From Smittia aterrima (Eukaryota > Arthropoda > Insecta > Diptera > Chironomidae): a DNA stretch of 64,000 nucleotides. Positions within the stretch are counted from its first letter, which is position 1. The number at the start of each line of letters is the position of its first letter. The notes under the pieces are model-generated. The model did no database searches and had not been told where the DNA came from. It saw only the letters and a program-made list of their open reading frames with translations. A program made the translations under genes and the position numbers. Below, one piece after another: positions 19,203 through 30,600 of the stretch. The stretch lies in NCBI GenBank assembly GCA_033063855.1, contig CP093831.1, forward strand, positions 26,908,001 through 26,972,000, in the 5' to 3' direction.

Positions 19203-21775
19203 GTTGAACTGAATTTATTTTTTCCTTATCACGAGAACCTTTATCCTTGAATGCTTCTGATGAACTGAAAAAAAGGATTCTCGCTCTTGAAGAAAAAATG
19301 CAATTCGCTCTTGTAGTTGAAGGTGACGGGATCGTCAACAGGTTAAAAAAGAAAATCAATTTAAATTCGAAACACAAAGATTTGCGATTTCCAAATAAAC
19401 CCGTCGATCGTTTCCGTGAAATGCAAAAAATTCTCAAAGAAGCAGTCTCATAAATTATTATATAAATTTCGGCAGCTGGAATAACGGTAAACATCGAAGA
19501 TTTGACATTTGATAAAGATGACAAATGTACTTCGGGGCTTGTTGCGCATTGCGACCGACCGGGCATTGCTTAATCAAAGGAATTTTATTCTTTCTTCTTT
19601 CATGTCAATTTTAATTGCCTTGAAACATTAAGACTGTTATCATTGCTTGCACGAGTCGCAATCTGGAATTTCCAAGAAAGATAATCCAATCTTCGAATAA
19701 ATTTTTAAATAGAAATGTTTATTTATTTTGCGTTGCGATTTGAAAGCTATGACAGAAATGTGAAATAAATGTGTTTTCTCTGCATGAGGTGGACCCGCTG
19801 CATCCGAGACGACTAAGTAAGGAGGTCCTGGCGCCTCAGGCTGCTATTCTTAATATCTATTGTTAAGCGACAGGTGATTGTGGTTTCATTAGATTTGCCA
19901 TATTTCTCATCAAATCCTCGTAGTTTGATTTTAATCTTTTGTTTTCAGACTCGAGACTCAACCATTCTGCGCTTTTCTCCATTCCATTTGCGGCGTTGTC
20001 AGTCTGTAGCTCTTCATTTTCATTTTTCAGATTCTCTATCGTCGACATGAGTTGAGTGATGTTTGTTGACAAAACGAGATTCTCTCTTTCAAACGTTTCC
20101 TTTTTCTTCTTCAATATCCCAGTTTCCTCATTGAGTTCATTAAACGTCGAAAGATCCTTTAAACATTTTTCAAGTGACGCATTTGTTTCGTTGAATTTAA
20201 AATTGTCGTTTTGCGTAAGATTTGCTTGTAAAAGTTTGTTGTTCTGATTACAATTGAAAAGTTGCTCTTCAAGTTTGCTGGCGTTTGTTTCTTTCTCTGT
20301 TAATGTGTTTACCAAGTTCGTTAACTCTTGAGTGTTGTTCTTCTTTAAAGCTTCGATCTCAATCTTAAAATTTTCGATGGTTGAATTCTTTTGCGTTATG
20401 TTGGTGACTAAAGCAACTTTTTCACTCTCGCAAGTTTCCTTATTTTGTTTCAATTCCTTTTCTTTCTCTGCCAAAGTTTTGTTAAACGCAATAGCCTGTG
20501 ATCGAAGCGATGCCTCCATTTTCTCTTCAAGTTTGCTGACGTTTGTCTCTTTCTCTGTCAATGCAATTTTCATGCTTTCGATCGTGGCCTTCAGTTGCTC
20601 TATGGTTGTATCCAAAGCGACTTTTTCACTTTCAATAGTTCTCGTCTTTTCTTTGGCCATTGAACTGGCGCATTTGGACGCAACTTCGTTTTTGAACACT
20701 TCCAAATCTGAGATGTCGTCAGGGAATTTTTTGTCGATACAAGTGTTATTACGAAAGTCAACAACTTCCAATGTTGAGGGCAGAACAGTGTCAATTGTGT
20801 GTAATTTATTATCATCTGCATAGAAATGAGTCAATTTCTTATTTTTCAGTAACAAATCAGCTGGTAATGAAACTAATTTGTTGTTCCAAAGGTTGATTTC
20901 ATTTAATAAGATCAAATCCATAAAGAGATCTTCAGGTAATGTTGTCAAAGAAGTGTAGGCGATAATAACTCCTTCCATTTTCTTGCAGTTTGTAAAGACT
21001 GCTCGATTAATTCGTTCAATTTTTTCGCCATAAATTTGGAAACTAGCCAAGTTTTGTAAGAAATTACAAACTTTTGTAGGAACAATTTCAGTTTCAACCT
21101 CTTGCGCTATCTCAAACGATGTGGTTTCGTTTCTTTCGACATCGGTAGGTCCCGAAACTGAGGTAACGGCGACGTCGTTTTCAAGAACTTTCAGTTTTCT
21201 CACTACACACCTTTGGTACATAAACACACATTCCAGTTGAAAGCTCTCGACGTATCCGCAAAGGCACCAAATAATCAGCAAATATTTAAAGAGCTCCATG
21301 TTCTCTAATTAAAGGTTCAGACCAAACTGAAGCTGCGAATGCAAATCTCATGAATTTAAATCTTGAATTTCTTATCACAAATTACTTGTCGTCGGGCGAT
21401 GAGATGATTCAATGAAGAAATTCTATTTTTATTTGTTTTGGTAAAACCCATTTTGTGATTACTCTGTGACGCAAGGACTGCTATCAAGTTGTTTGACACA
21501 CGAATCGACCTCTGGAAACTCTAAGAAAGATTATTCAAATTTATTTAACAAAATTGTGATTTCACGGAAAATTGGGAGTTTAAATTTAAGCCGAACAGTG
21601 TGAACTTCCTTGTTCGGTCAATGCGAACACGAAAGAATTAAAAGAAATCTTTATTTGTGTGCAAGAAGCCGAGAGGTCCAACAATCTTAAAATTCGCTTA
21701 CAATCTATAAATTGTATACGCGATCCGAGAAAGTCACATGCAAATTAAAAGATTAAATAAAATATTGATAAAACA
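19200..21775. repeat. Segmental duplication, copy 1 (partner 43120-45517)
   Basis: From the start codon region of copy G to the 3' end of copy H the sequence matches 43120-45517 almost base for base, including non-coding parts (ACATCGAAGATTTGACATTT, TTGTTCGGTCAATGCGAACA). Differences are an 86-codon insertion in the coiled coil here and about 60- and 20-base insertions in the other copy. Both ends fall inside LRR-BTB genes, which points to unequal recombination between array members. Confidence 0.85.
19863..21299 (-). CDS. Secreted LRR plus coiled-coil protein (LRIM/APL1-like layout), copy 1
   Basis: Single exon, 478 aa. A signal peptide (MELFKYLLIIWCLCGYVESF) precedes a cysteine region (FQLECVF, RCVV). 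Leucine-rich repeats follow over about residues 85-210 (LTTLPEDLFMDLILLNEINL, LVSLPADLLLKNKKLTHFY), then a C-terminal cap with C-IDKKFPDDISDLE-VASKC. A long heptad-rich coiled coil fills about residues 220-470 with repeated TEKETNVSKLEEK modules. Signal peptide, LRR, Cys, coiled coil is the order of the mosquito complement-binding proteins LRIM1 and APL1. The LRR part also resembles the N-terminal half of the neighbouring BTB proteins. A haemolymph immune role is inference; orthology to LRIM1 is not claimed. Confidence 0.75.
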   Translation of the reverse strand: MELFKYLLIIWCLCGYVESFQLECVFMYQRCVVRKLKVLENDVAVTSVSGPTDVERNETTSFEIAQEVETEIVPTKVCNFLQNLASFQIYGEKIERINRAVFTNCKKMEGVIIAYTSLTTLPEDLFMDLILLNEINLWNNKLVSLPADLLLKNKKLTHFYADDNKLHTIDTVLPSTLEVVDFRNNTCIDKKFPDDISDLEVFKNEVASKCASSMAKEKTRTIESEKVALDTTIEQLKATIESMKIALTEKETNVSKLEEKMEASLRSQAIAFNKTLAEKEKELKQNKETCESEKVALVTNITQKNSTIENFKIEIEALKKNNTQELTNLVNTLTEKETNASKLEEQLFNCNQNNKLLQANLTQNDNFKFNETNASLEKCLKDLSTFNELNEETGILKKKKETFERENLVLSTNITQLMSTIENLKNENEELQTDNAANGMEKSAEWLSLESENKRLKSNYEDLMRNMANLMKPQSPVA

Positions 21776-22311
21776 TAAAAAACTATCAACGTTATCAGTT
21801 CCTCAGGCGATTTCAATGAACTAGAGTGTCCATCAATTCTTTTGTTTCCTTCAAGGTCCACTGTAACATTTTCTCTTCCAAGCAAAGGTTTTAAAAGATT
21901 TGAAGATGCGAACTCGATTTTGTTTCCGTAGAATAAAACTGTTCGTAAGTTTAGCATTTCAGTGAACAAATCGTCGGGCAATGATGTCAATTCGCATCCT
22001 GTAATATAAAGACCAACAAGAACCTCGAGTCCTTTCAAATCCTTCTTGTAAATTTCTTTGATGTCACCGCCATTTATAATCAAGTGAGTGAGATTGGGAA
22101 AATGCTTGTGGAGACCTTGAGGAAAATGTTCGATGGTTGTATTGTAGAACCAAACACATTTGACGTCATTGTGACTTTTTCCTTCTTTGTGAACTCCTTT
22201 AAACTCTTTAATCACATGATCCTTCTCTGCTATGGATGCTTCTTCTATTTTGCACGAATATAAAATCTCTGAGTTTACGTTACCATCAAAAAATTGACAA
22301 TTGATCTCCAT
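21745..22311 (-). pseudogene. LRR-BTB copy H, truncated
   Basis: The frame gives 188 aa. The first 165 are a good cysteine plus LRR region starting MEINCQFFDGNVNSEIL, nearly the same as copy D. The frame then runs into the edge of the duplicated block and ends in a hydrophobic nonsense tail (LIVFYVLSIFYLIF). The BTB half is missing. The break coincides with the end of the 2.5-kb duplication. Confidence 0.65.
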
Positions 22312-22686
22312 GTCGAACCGAATTTATTTTTTTCTTATCAGATTTCTTATCTAAAGTGATAATTAAAAATGATTCAAAAACCGTCGGGCGTTGTTTCTAA
22401 GTTTTTGAACTTAACAGATTTCTGTTTTAAAGTAAAATACTATCCTTGTACCCAGAAATATTGTCCACATTGTTCTGAAACTATTTGCAAAAGACTTTAA
22501 ATCGCTATCTCGTTCCGTTCTTAAAATATTAAAAATTTAAATTACTGCTTTGAAGAAAAGGTATTTTCGAGGTACTCAAGTACCAACAAGAATACCTTTT
22601 AGGTATTGTCGAGGTATTATAATACCAGCAAAATACCGAGTACCTCCACCCTGCTGTTTTTAAGTATTATACGAATTATTTTTTAA
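22312..22686. repeat. Class II leader of copy H, then a GGTATT fold-back repeat
   Basis: Bases 22312-22410 are a class II leader on the minus strand with AGATAAG and TGATAAG. Bases 22559-22652 hold a palindrome-rich tract: two direct copies of a unit GGTATT-TCGAGGTA, each followed by its own inverted partner (GGTACTCAAGTACC and the perfect palindrome GGTATTATAATACC). The tract could fold into a cruciform. No gene was seen. Confidence 0.5.
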
Positions 22687-24266
22687 TTATTTTCTTCCAA
22701 TAAAATTCAATTTTTTGGCAAACATTTGAACTTTACAATTAATTAGAATACAAATGATTGGACTTAAGCAAGATTTGCTCAATGCAAAGTGTTTTGTGAT
22801 CCTTTGCAGCGTCGGATGATGTTCAACATAAAACAAAGTAACAACGACATAAGGAAGCGAGGTCAAGATAAACAAGAAAGTCCAATCTCAGTGTTAACTA
22901 ATCATCTTGTAACGTCTCGTCATTATCTCTGCACTAGAAGATCTTATTACGCAAATCTTCACTCCTGTATCATCTCTTGAACTCATTTAGATCAAACGAA
23001 TTCAGGGGATGCAAAGCATGATTGACCAATTGCCCTAATGAAATTTTCTCAGACGCTTTAATTATAAGAACCATAAGAATTTTCTCTCATACTCAAAAGG
23101 AAAATTCAACATATCTTAAGTCTTTATTTCTTGCAAGATATGAGAATTTGCTTCGTAGAGAACAGGAAAATTGTCTAATTCTAAATTTCTTTCTGTCTCA
23201 TCGCCATCTATTCATTAAGTCTTTTCTCTCATTATTTTGTCTATTTTCTGTCTCATCAATCTTTCAATGCTCGTTTAATCTTAAGTCTTTGCCATCTGTT
23301 GCACCTGTCTAGCAGCAATCTTTTTGCCAATCGTGTTTATTTGTTAGGTCAGTCTTCAGTTGAAGACATCCAAGACCCCCCTTTTCCTCCCCACCCTCCC
23401 ATCCCATCCAATCCCGAAGGATGCGTGCGCAAGCCGCATCTAGGGACGGTAGAGCAGGAGCCTCCTGACTAAAATCATGGAGGTAGGCTGGTCCCCTTCG
23501 GGGACCCAGGTCCTGCTTCGCAGGACCCTACCGAGTATTCATTCATTCAAACAAGAAAGTCATTGCGTAAGCTGTGTTGGTCCAGACAACGTCATCCTCT
23601 TTAGCTTCTTCCTCTTCCACGTCCATTTCAATGACAAGATCTTGATAAACTGCATCAGGATCTCTTTGAACTCTTTGAATCGGTTTCCTCAAAAGTTTGA
23701 TTACGATCAGCGAAACACAAAACGCAATGAGCAAGCCAATCAAACAAAACATAAAAATCATGTCGTGCTAAAAAGTAAACTCTTAAGTTAATCGATAAAT
23801 TTAAAAATATTTTTGTATTGACTCACTAAATAAACCAGAATCATTCCAGTGATTAGAATACTCGCGAACATAACAACAGCAATCTTCTCACTTCTCAATA
23901 AAAATATTTTTCCTCGGAAATATTTTGTACAGCAAAGCCAGCCGATAATCGAAATGAGATGAAGTACAATCAACGTTGGTATCAATCGAGACATTGTAAT
24001 GACCAGAAATTCGAAGAATTCATTAAATGTCTAAAATAAATTATTTAAATAAAATTCAAATTAAAGTTTAAATAACTTACAGGTGAAAGGGTGTCGACAA
24101 ATGTAAAGAACAACAAAATGATTCCGGTCAACAAATCATGAAAAGCGACAGAGAAAATGTTGAGTCCAATCCACGAACTCAACTTCTTGTTCCACACGAG
24201 ACTTCCAAGAAATAACAAATTGCAAGGAAGTCCAACGACGATAAACAAAATAAAGAAAATATTCAT
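22687..24266 (-). pseudogene. Small rhodopsin-like 7-TM receptor gene split by a retroelement
   Basis: Three exons (24266-24081, 24030-23827, 23767-23549) encode TM1 with a GLPCNLLFLGSLVW motif, TM2 with FSVAFHDLLTG, TM3-TM5 and an acidic loop (MDVEEEEAKEDD). The frame reaches AYAMTFLF and then stops inside inserted DNA. Beyond the insertion, 22869-22687 continues in the same frame with ILTSLPYVVVTLF (TM6) and CLSPIICILIN (TM7, at the NPxxY position). Without the insert the frame is open for about 263 residues. The helix spacing and D in TM2 fit class A GPCRs, but the DRY motif is absent and the ligand is unknown. As it stands only TM1-5 can be made. Confidence 0.65.
22883..23548 (+). mobile_element. 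Non-LTR-like retroelement (SINE or 5'-truncated LINE) with 13-bp target duplication
   Basis: The insert is bounded by perfect 13-base direct repeats AAACAAGAAAGTC (22870-22882 and 23549-23561). Its right end is a short ATTCATTCATTC tail, as for target-primed retrotransposons. The 3' part is GC-rich against an AT-rich background. It contains two adjacent hairpins, GGTCCCC-TTCG-GGGACC and GGTCCTGC-TTC-GCAGGACC, enclosed by GTAGG / CCTAC, so the RNA would form a three-way junction with UUCG loops. No reverse transcriptase frame is present. A diverged copy of the hairpin region lies at 42601-42760. Confidence 0.75.
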
Positions 24267-24447
24267 TTTCAATGATCCGTTTCACTCAAAATCTTAAAAC
24301 AAACTGAATCAAACTTCGCGAATTTAGTCAGACATCGCAAAGGTTATCATCGCTCGGACTTTCCCAAGAAATCTCATTTTCAAATGCAAATAAATTTGTT
24401 TTCTTCTTCCAAGTGAACTTCAATCTATTTTATTCGTTCTAATAAAA

Positions 24448-26637
24448 TTATTTCCTCTGACTCCTCGACAAATAAAATATCCAATAAAGCAAGTTGATGA
24501 CGAAGAACAGAAGTGGAAAAGCAACACGCGAAATCTTATCAATCTTCGAAACGGAATTGAAGTGTCGTCGGAAGCCTCGCGGCTGCTTTGGATCAATTGA
24601 TGAATGTCGTCGGCATTTCGGAGTGTTTTGTGTGCTGGCCATCGATGATGACTCGTATTGATTTATTGATTCGTTGTTCGACTCAGCAAATCCATCATCG
24701 TCGTCGTCATCCTCGCGTGGCTTCTTTGACCAACAGAAAAAGTATTTTCTTATGAACTTTCTTAGACTTTTGTCGACGCTCGACGACTTTTCTTCTTCGT
24801 CTTCAATCTCAACTCTTGACAATGGAATTATGTCCATCGCTTCGATTCGATTCAAACTGCCGAGGCGACTTTGCGTTGACATCGACGACGAATAGATGTA
24901 GGAAGCGTCTTCGTCTTCCGAACCCGATTCCGATGAAGAGTCTTCGAGGAAGTTGAAATAGCATTCGCCAGATCCGTACTTTGTGAAATAATGAACAACA
25001 GCAAACTGCAAGATTGTCGCAAAGATAAAAGCGAACGACAAAAACACGAAAAAGTCCAAAGCTGTTGGATAAGAAACTTTCGGGAGATCCGTTCGAGCTT
25101 CAAGTCCAAGGAAAGTCATCGTGAGGACAGTTGTGATTCCGAGAGAAACTCTGTCGGCTGTTGCTTCACGGTTAAGCCAGAAGGAAACCCACGAAAGGAC
25201 AACCAACACTGGAAGAGGAAGAAAAGGAAATTTTTAGGGTTCACATAAAGAAAATTTGATTGACAAACACTCACAAATGCATGGACCGTAAACCTGGATT
25301 AAGAAATTCCCCATGTGCCGTTGAAGATGGAACGAGACCAGAAGAACAGAATATTCTTGAGTGGCTGAAATAAAATTTCTCTGAAGTTAATCCTTTCATG
25401 AATATTCAATGAACAATCTCACGAAAAGTTTCTTTGATTCCTCTTGCATCGCCGATCCGCAGAGATTCATTCGAAGAGGGAACGTCGATAAGATCAAACT
25501 GCGACATTCGCAAATCATCGCTGATTGCAACTGCTCGTGAATTCCATCGATAGAGAACGTCAGAGGTTGTGTAACCAACTAAACAATTTGATTCAATGAA
25601 AATGTTTTCTAAATTTCATTAAAATCTAAACTTACATGAGCCAAGCTTCAATGGACACCTTTGAACGTCCATTGGAAAGTTTTCTAAATTCATTGGACAA
25701 GCTGATAACGAAATTAAATTATTACAATGAAAACATCCTCGAAACTCAGTTGACAACTCACCAGCTTTGATTGTTAATCTATCGGAAAAATATTGAATCG
25801 AGTTTAATCAACTTTCAATAATTTCTTTCGATAATTTTACGAACCTGCTCGAGTAGAGAACTCTTCCATTTCTATGCAAGCGAACGAATTTGTTCGGAGT
25901 TGTTATCGTGTGAAGGTTCGATTGTTTTCCATTGAAGAAATACGTGTCCGGCTTCCAGATCTTCTTCAACATTGAGATGCTGAGAGCGAGAGTGGAGACC
26001 ATGTTTGAAGAGTTTTCAAACGCTAATCGTCGGTCGATCCAAGATTGTCTTGAATTTTATTAAATTAAATTAAATTGTTTGAGAGGAACTCAATCTTCAC
26101 CTGAAATAGCAGTCCATGGAGTAAGTCTGAAAGTAAAAGAGAAAAACTTTTCACTTTAAAATGTCAACCACAGTGAAATCCTTTCTTTGACTGAAACCAC
26201 AGAAAATGTTTTTAAAGCTCTTGAGGTTTCCTTTCTTCATTTATTTCACGAAAATCCGGATAAACTTTGATTGTTAAAAAGAATCTTTTTAATAAACTAA
26301 CCATTTCGATTTCCGAGACTGGCCCCATCGAACGAACCATCAAGTCAATGTCAACGACCGCAGGGAGCCGTCCAAAATTAGGCCGCAAGCTGTTATCCTT
26401 TTGATGATTTTAATTTTGGTTTTCAAATGGAAAAGTGAGAAAATGTCGTGTGAGGGAAATTTTTCGATTAAATCACAAAATGAATTATTTTACATAATTT
26501 TCGAGGAGCTTGTCCAACAGTCTCGATATGTTCGTGTGCTGGTTCTGTTGCTTCTTAAATGGGTTGCTCGACTTTCGACCCCAAATTAACATTTCCTGTG
26601 ATGAGATTAAAAGCAACGGAAGCAGAATCCAATGCAT
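24448..26637 (-). CDS. Cys-loop ligand-gated chloride channel subunit, GABA-receptor-like (Grd/CG8916 type)
   Basis: Nine exons (26637-26494, 26397-26302, 26126-26101, 26048-25845, 25778-25762, 25701-25636, 25578-25423, 25364-25275, 25208-24448) join in frame to 519 aa. There is a signal peptide (MHWILLPLLLISSQ), the extracellular start ISRLLDKLLEN, the loop W-KPDTYFFNGK, and a Cys-loop with 13 residues between cysteines (CPMNLENFPMDVQRC). M1-M3 follow, with M2 region EATADRVSLGITTVLTMTFL. A long M3-M4 loop with six aspartates and M4 (YWIFYLSRSQRK) end it. The M2 sequence is of the anion-selective type. The match is best to insect Grd and CG8916 subunits; agonist and partner subunits cannot be read. 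Confidence 0.85.
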
Positions 26638-27669
26638 TTTAGATTTGCGATGTAAGCAACTTTAAGTTTTCTCCTTTAATTGCCCTAAACTGAATTTTTT
26701 TGTTCGTTTCCCGCTTTTCCCGCTCATTCGTAAAGTTTCAATGATTTCTCTTGTTCCATTGTCTTTCAATCGCAACTCACATTAAGCGACTGACAAGAAT
26801 CTAGAACAAACCAAAATTAACAAATTAAATTATGTTCGAGAGGAAACTTTCTTTTAAAAATTAAATTTTCTTGTGTGTTGCATAAATTATTCTCGGAAAT
26901 TAATTCAAGATGCACGACATGACAGTGAATTGTAAGAAAAAATCGATGCAAGGCGATGATTGACATTGTTGACATAGTTTTCGTCATCTTTAAACATTTT
27001 CAATAACCTTCGTGAAGGGAAATATTTTTGAGATTGAATTTAATTAACAAATTTGTTGAAACTTTTTGATTTGCAATATCCAAATCTTGCAATTTATTCA
27101 AAATCACTTTCACTTAAAATTTCCTTTTCTCACTCAAGAGCTTTTTGATGTACGAGTTGCTCCTTCGACGTCTGATGACGAACTAATTTCGCAAACTCTT
27201 CATTCGATCAATTCGCTTTTGAGATAAAGAAAGAAAAGAAAATCTTTTTTGAGAACTTTTTTTTTAATTTCCGTTCGTCCTGAAATATTTTTGATTGAAT
27301 CTTAATTTTAATCGAAAAATATTGAAATCCTGAGATGATTCTCTTTAAAACATTTCTAAAACTCTCCAAAGTCAACCACGTTTCCCTCAATTTCCCGCTC
27401 AACATTCAAAATCTCTCCAAAAGTTCAGAAGTTTTCAAACTTTCTAACTCGAAGCGATTTCAAGAAAACTCAAAGTTCTCAAAGATTAAATATTCTCGAT
27501 TATTTTCCTCTTTAAATTATAATGCAGTAAACATTAAAAATTAAAATCACGTCAAAAGTATTCGCGAGTTGATAAGTCTTGTCAAACGACAGTTAAACAA
27601 TCGGTGAAGTGTTTATCTTTGTTGAAAAAGGAAAAAAAAATATCAAACGAGAAAATGAATTAAATCGCA
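26638..27669. other. Divergent intergenic region, nothing recognised
   Basis: This separates the channel gene (minus) from Lnk (plus), so it should hold both promoters. It is AT-rich with no repeat, RNA gene or exon that I can support. Confidence 0.5.
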
Positions 27670-30600
27670 ATGGAAACAAATCCAGAATCTTCACAATTAG
27701 GAACGGGCTGGATCGAGTTCAGCGAGCGACATGCTCGTGCAGCCAGCAGTGACTTCGCCCGCTCCGTCGTTCAGTATTTTAATTCAACTTTGCAAGCAGA
27801 AGCCAGAGCAAACATTTCTCATAAGGATTTGCTAAAGAAGTTTATTGACTGTTTTTCCGAGAACTTTGAGTACGAATATCTCCGGCGCAGCGTTCAGCAA
27901 GGCAATAGCAAGGTGAGTAGTCTTCTGTCGACACCGAAATGAGAACAGAAAAGTTGGAAATCCCACGGACATAGGAAGCCAAAGAAGAAGATGAAAAAAT
28001 ATGGGAGTAGTCTTCAAAAGTAGAAACAAACTCTTCGCTTTTCTCTCATTTCCTTGATCAATTTTCGCGCAATTTTTCCGCGACAAACAAACATCAGACG
28101 CAAATCATTTCTAATTCATTTCATTCAGAAAGCTTTCGCGCTCGCGATGAATCTAAATTTGACCAATAGACTATCTCTTCCCGTATCAACAAGAAGAGGC
28201 GGATGGTGGAGAAAAATATTAAACCGTGACTTTCCTACTACGCTGTAGTTCATTGATAAACATACACATATCGGATATTTCTCCGCTCTCCGACTTCTAC
28301 ACACTCAAGATTCGAAAATAATATCGTTGCCTCGCTCTAAGTGAAATCCGCCGCCGATGATAATATCAACACGCGTATTCTTTCTGGTGAAATATCGCGA
28401 GTGTAATTCGCGGGACTATTAATAACAAATCAACGAAGATTAATTTTGCTTGGCTTTCAAACCTTTTCCTGTGTTGTTGTTGTTGTTATTCAACTTTCGA
28501 TTTATTTATTCTTGACGACCATCGACTTATGATCCCCGAAAGTCCCACGAAGCGACGATTGAATATATTTCGAGGTAGCTCGGATGGCGATCATTATGGA
28601 AATTTATGAACTTGTGACATTTGTTTTCTCATATCGCCTACAGGTGTTGGCCGTGCGCAACGTTCTCGCCTTTTTTTTAATTTAATTTGGTCTGACATAA
28701 CTTTGTGATCTAAATTCACATTTTTTTATCGCCTTGCGTTTTGAGAATTGAATTCGTCGGCTTCGCTCACACAGAAATTAAGTGAAAAAATAATCGACAA
28801 ATATTTTCGCAAACGAAGAAGAGTTCTAAGTCTTTGTTTGCTGTTCAGTTTTACCTTCCGATGAATCGTCAGATGATCGTGAATTTCTTCTTCATTGAAA
28901 TTTGAGTAAAACGTTTGAGAGTTTAATTTGACAAAAGATCACACGAAGAATGGATGAACCCTTTAAAAATAGTAAAGAACGACAAGAACAAGGAAAAACA
29001 TAAAAAATCTTTTTTGAAATGTGTGAGAGATAAACTGGTTCCGCATTTAATGTCCTTGAGAATCTTTTCTCGTTCTAATTTAAAACTCTAAACATTAATT
29101 TTCAAAATTGGATATGAGACATTCTGGCTTCGTCTAGCGCCTAGCTCAATTTAACCAAAAGTACATGACTTGAGTTTGTGATTCTTTAATTAATTATTCC
29201 TCCACCTCTTCGCTCTTTCTCCATGAACTACACAACTTGATGGACAAAGTCAGGAGACATAAAAGTCCCAAAACAAATTAAGTTGCCGCTTTGTAGTCAA
29301 TTTTTGCCGAAAGCCTTGAAGTTTGTGCTTGCGCGTTTGGCGTTATCAATCGAAGACCTTCGTCCATGTCAAGCTTGTGTGAGTAGAAATTCGCTAATCT
29401 ATGCGGCGTGCTTGCTTCGAGGTTTAATTTTAGAAGAAAAACTTATCCAAATAGCGAAACGTTCTAGGATGAAAAGTGTTTACTTTAATTATTTAATCAA
29501 CTTCAAGTGATGAAAGTTCATTCGCTTCCGAGCTGCTGACTAATCGGAAGAGTTACTCAACAGCGATGTTTTCAGAGAAATGACATGATCGATTTATCGT
29601 CAAGTAATTAAACGCCCTCGTTATTCGCATAGTGATAGCTAAAGCAGAGAATGATGGACGGATGAGAGTTCATTTGAATTTTTATCTCCAAGGCCTCAAG
29701 AATGAATTTCTGAAATTCTCCTGAAAGTAAACAGTTTAACTTGAAAGAAGAGTAAGATTGATAATTCGATATCCATTGCAAAAACAATCTTGAGGCCGAT
29801 TTCGTTTCTTTTTTGAAAACAGAGCAAGCTGCTCGTTGAGTGGAGAGAGAGTCCGAGGGTCTGAATAACTTTTCCTCTTGAGCGTGTGATAAGAAGAAAA
29901 CTCGTCTGCTCATACGACCAGAAATTATCGCATTTTCCTTCTCATCGAGAAAAAAAAGCCGCTTCTCAGACAACGCACGAAGTTGATTCTCTCGTTCGAA
30001 ATTGAAAGAGCAGAACGAGCAGTTTCGTGTCGTTTTTACATTGCGCGGCTTCAAAGATATTCTCAGTTTCAATCGAACTAAGGCACGGCAAACAGACACG
30101 ATCGCGTTTTTAAAAGCCGGCAAAAAAATAAATAGGAAAAAAATGCTTTATCAAGAAACTGTGATTCGAGCGACTTGTTGACGAAAGCGAGAGTTTAAGA
30201 ATTATTACAAACATTGCAATTGAGTTTGAAAGGTCATTCGCATTGAACGTTGAAAGTCCTAAGATTGAAAATAAGAAACAAAAGTTGAAGTGAAATAATT
30301 AGCGAAATTAATCGCTTCTCACGATCTCCTCTTTATTAGACGATTTATCATTTTTTTTCTGTGTTCAATTATTCAATGAAGCTTCAGCTTCTAGTCGAAA
30401 AGTTAAAGTGAGGAAGAAGAAAACGAAACGTTCAGTGCGTTGAGAATGTGAAATGCCCGTATCATGTGTAGATTCATAACTTTTGCAACAATTTTAAAAA
30501 GCAGTTGCCTTGACTAAAAGAAAAGAAGAAGAAAATCGTTATCGGCGAGCAAGAAAATAAAAGTTTGTAGCTGCCCAAAGATGAACTCGTGGAAGAATAT

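Noticed and set aside
20332..20823. 163-residue plus-strand frame opposite the coiled-coil gene
   Set aside because: It is the antisense of a heptad-repeat exon, which gives long Ser/Phe-rich shadow frames; the same occurs at 44049-44624.
22789..22980. 63-residue plus-strand frame
   Set aside because: It runs antisense through the TM6-7 exon of the receptor and across the left end of the retroelement, so it cannot be an ancient gene.
29608..30123. 171-residue open frame on the minus strand inside the Lnk intron
   Set aside because: No domain, no splice partners, low-complexity basic composition; looks like chance in a long intron.
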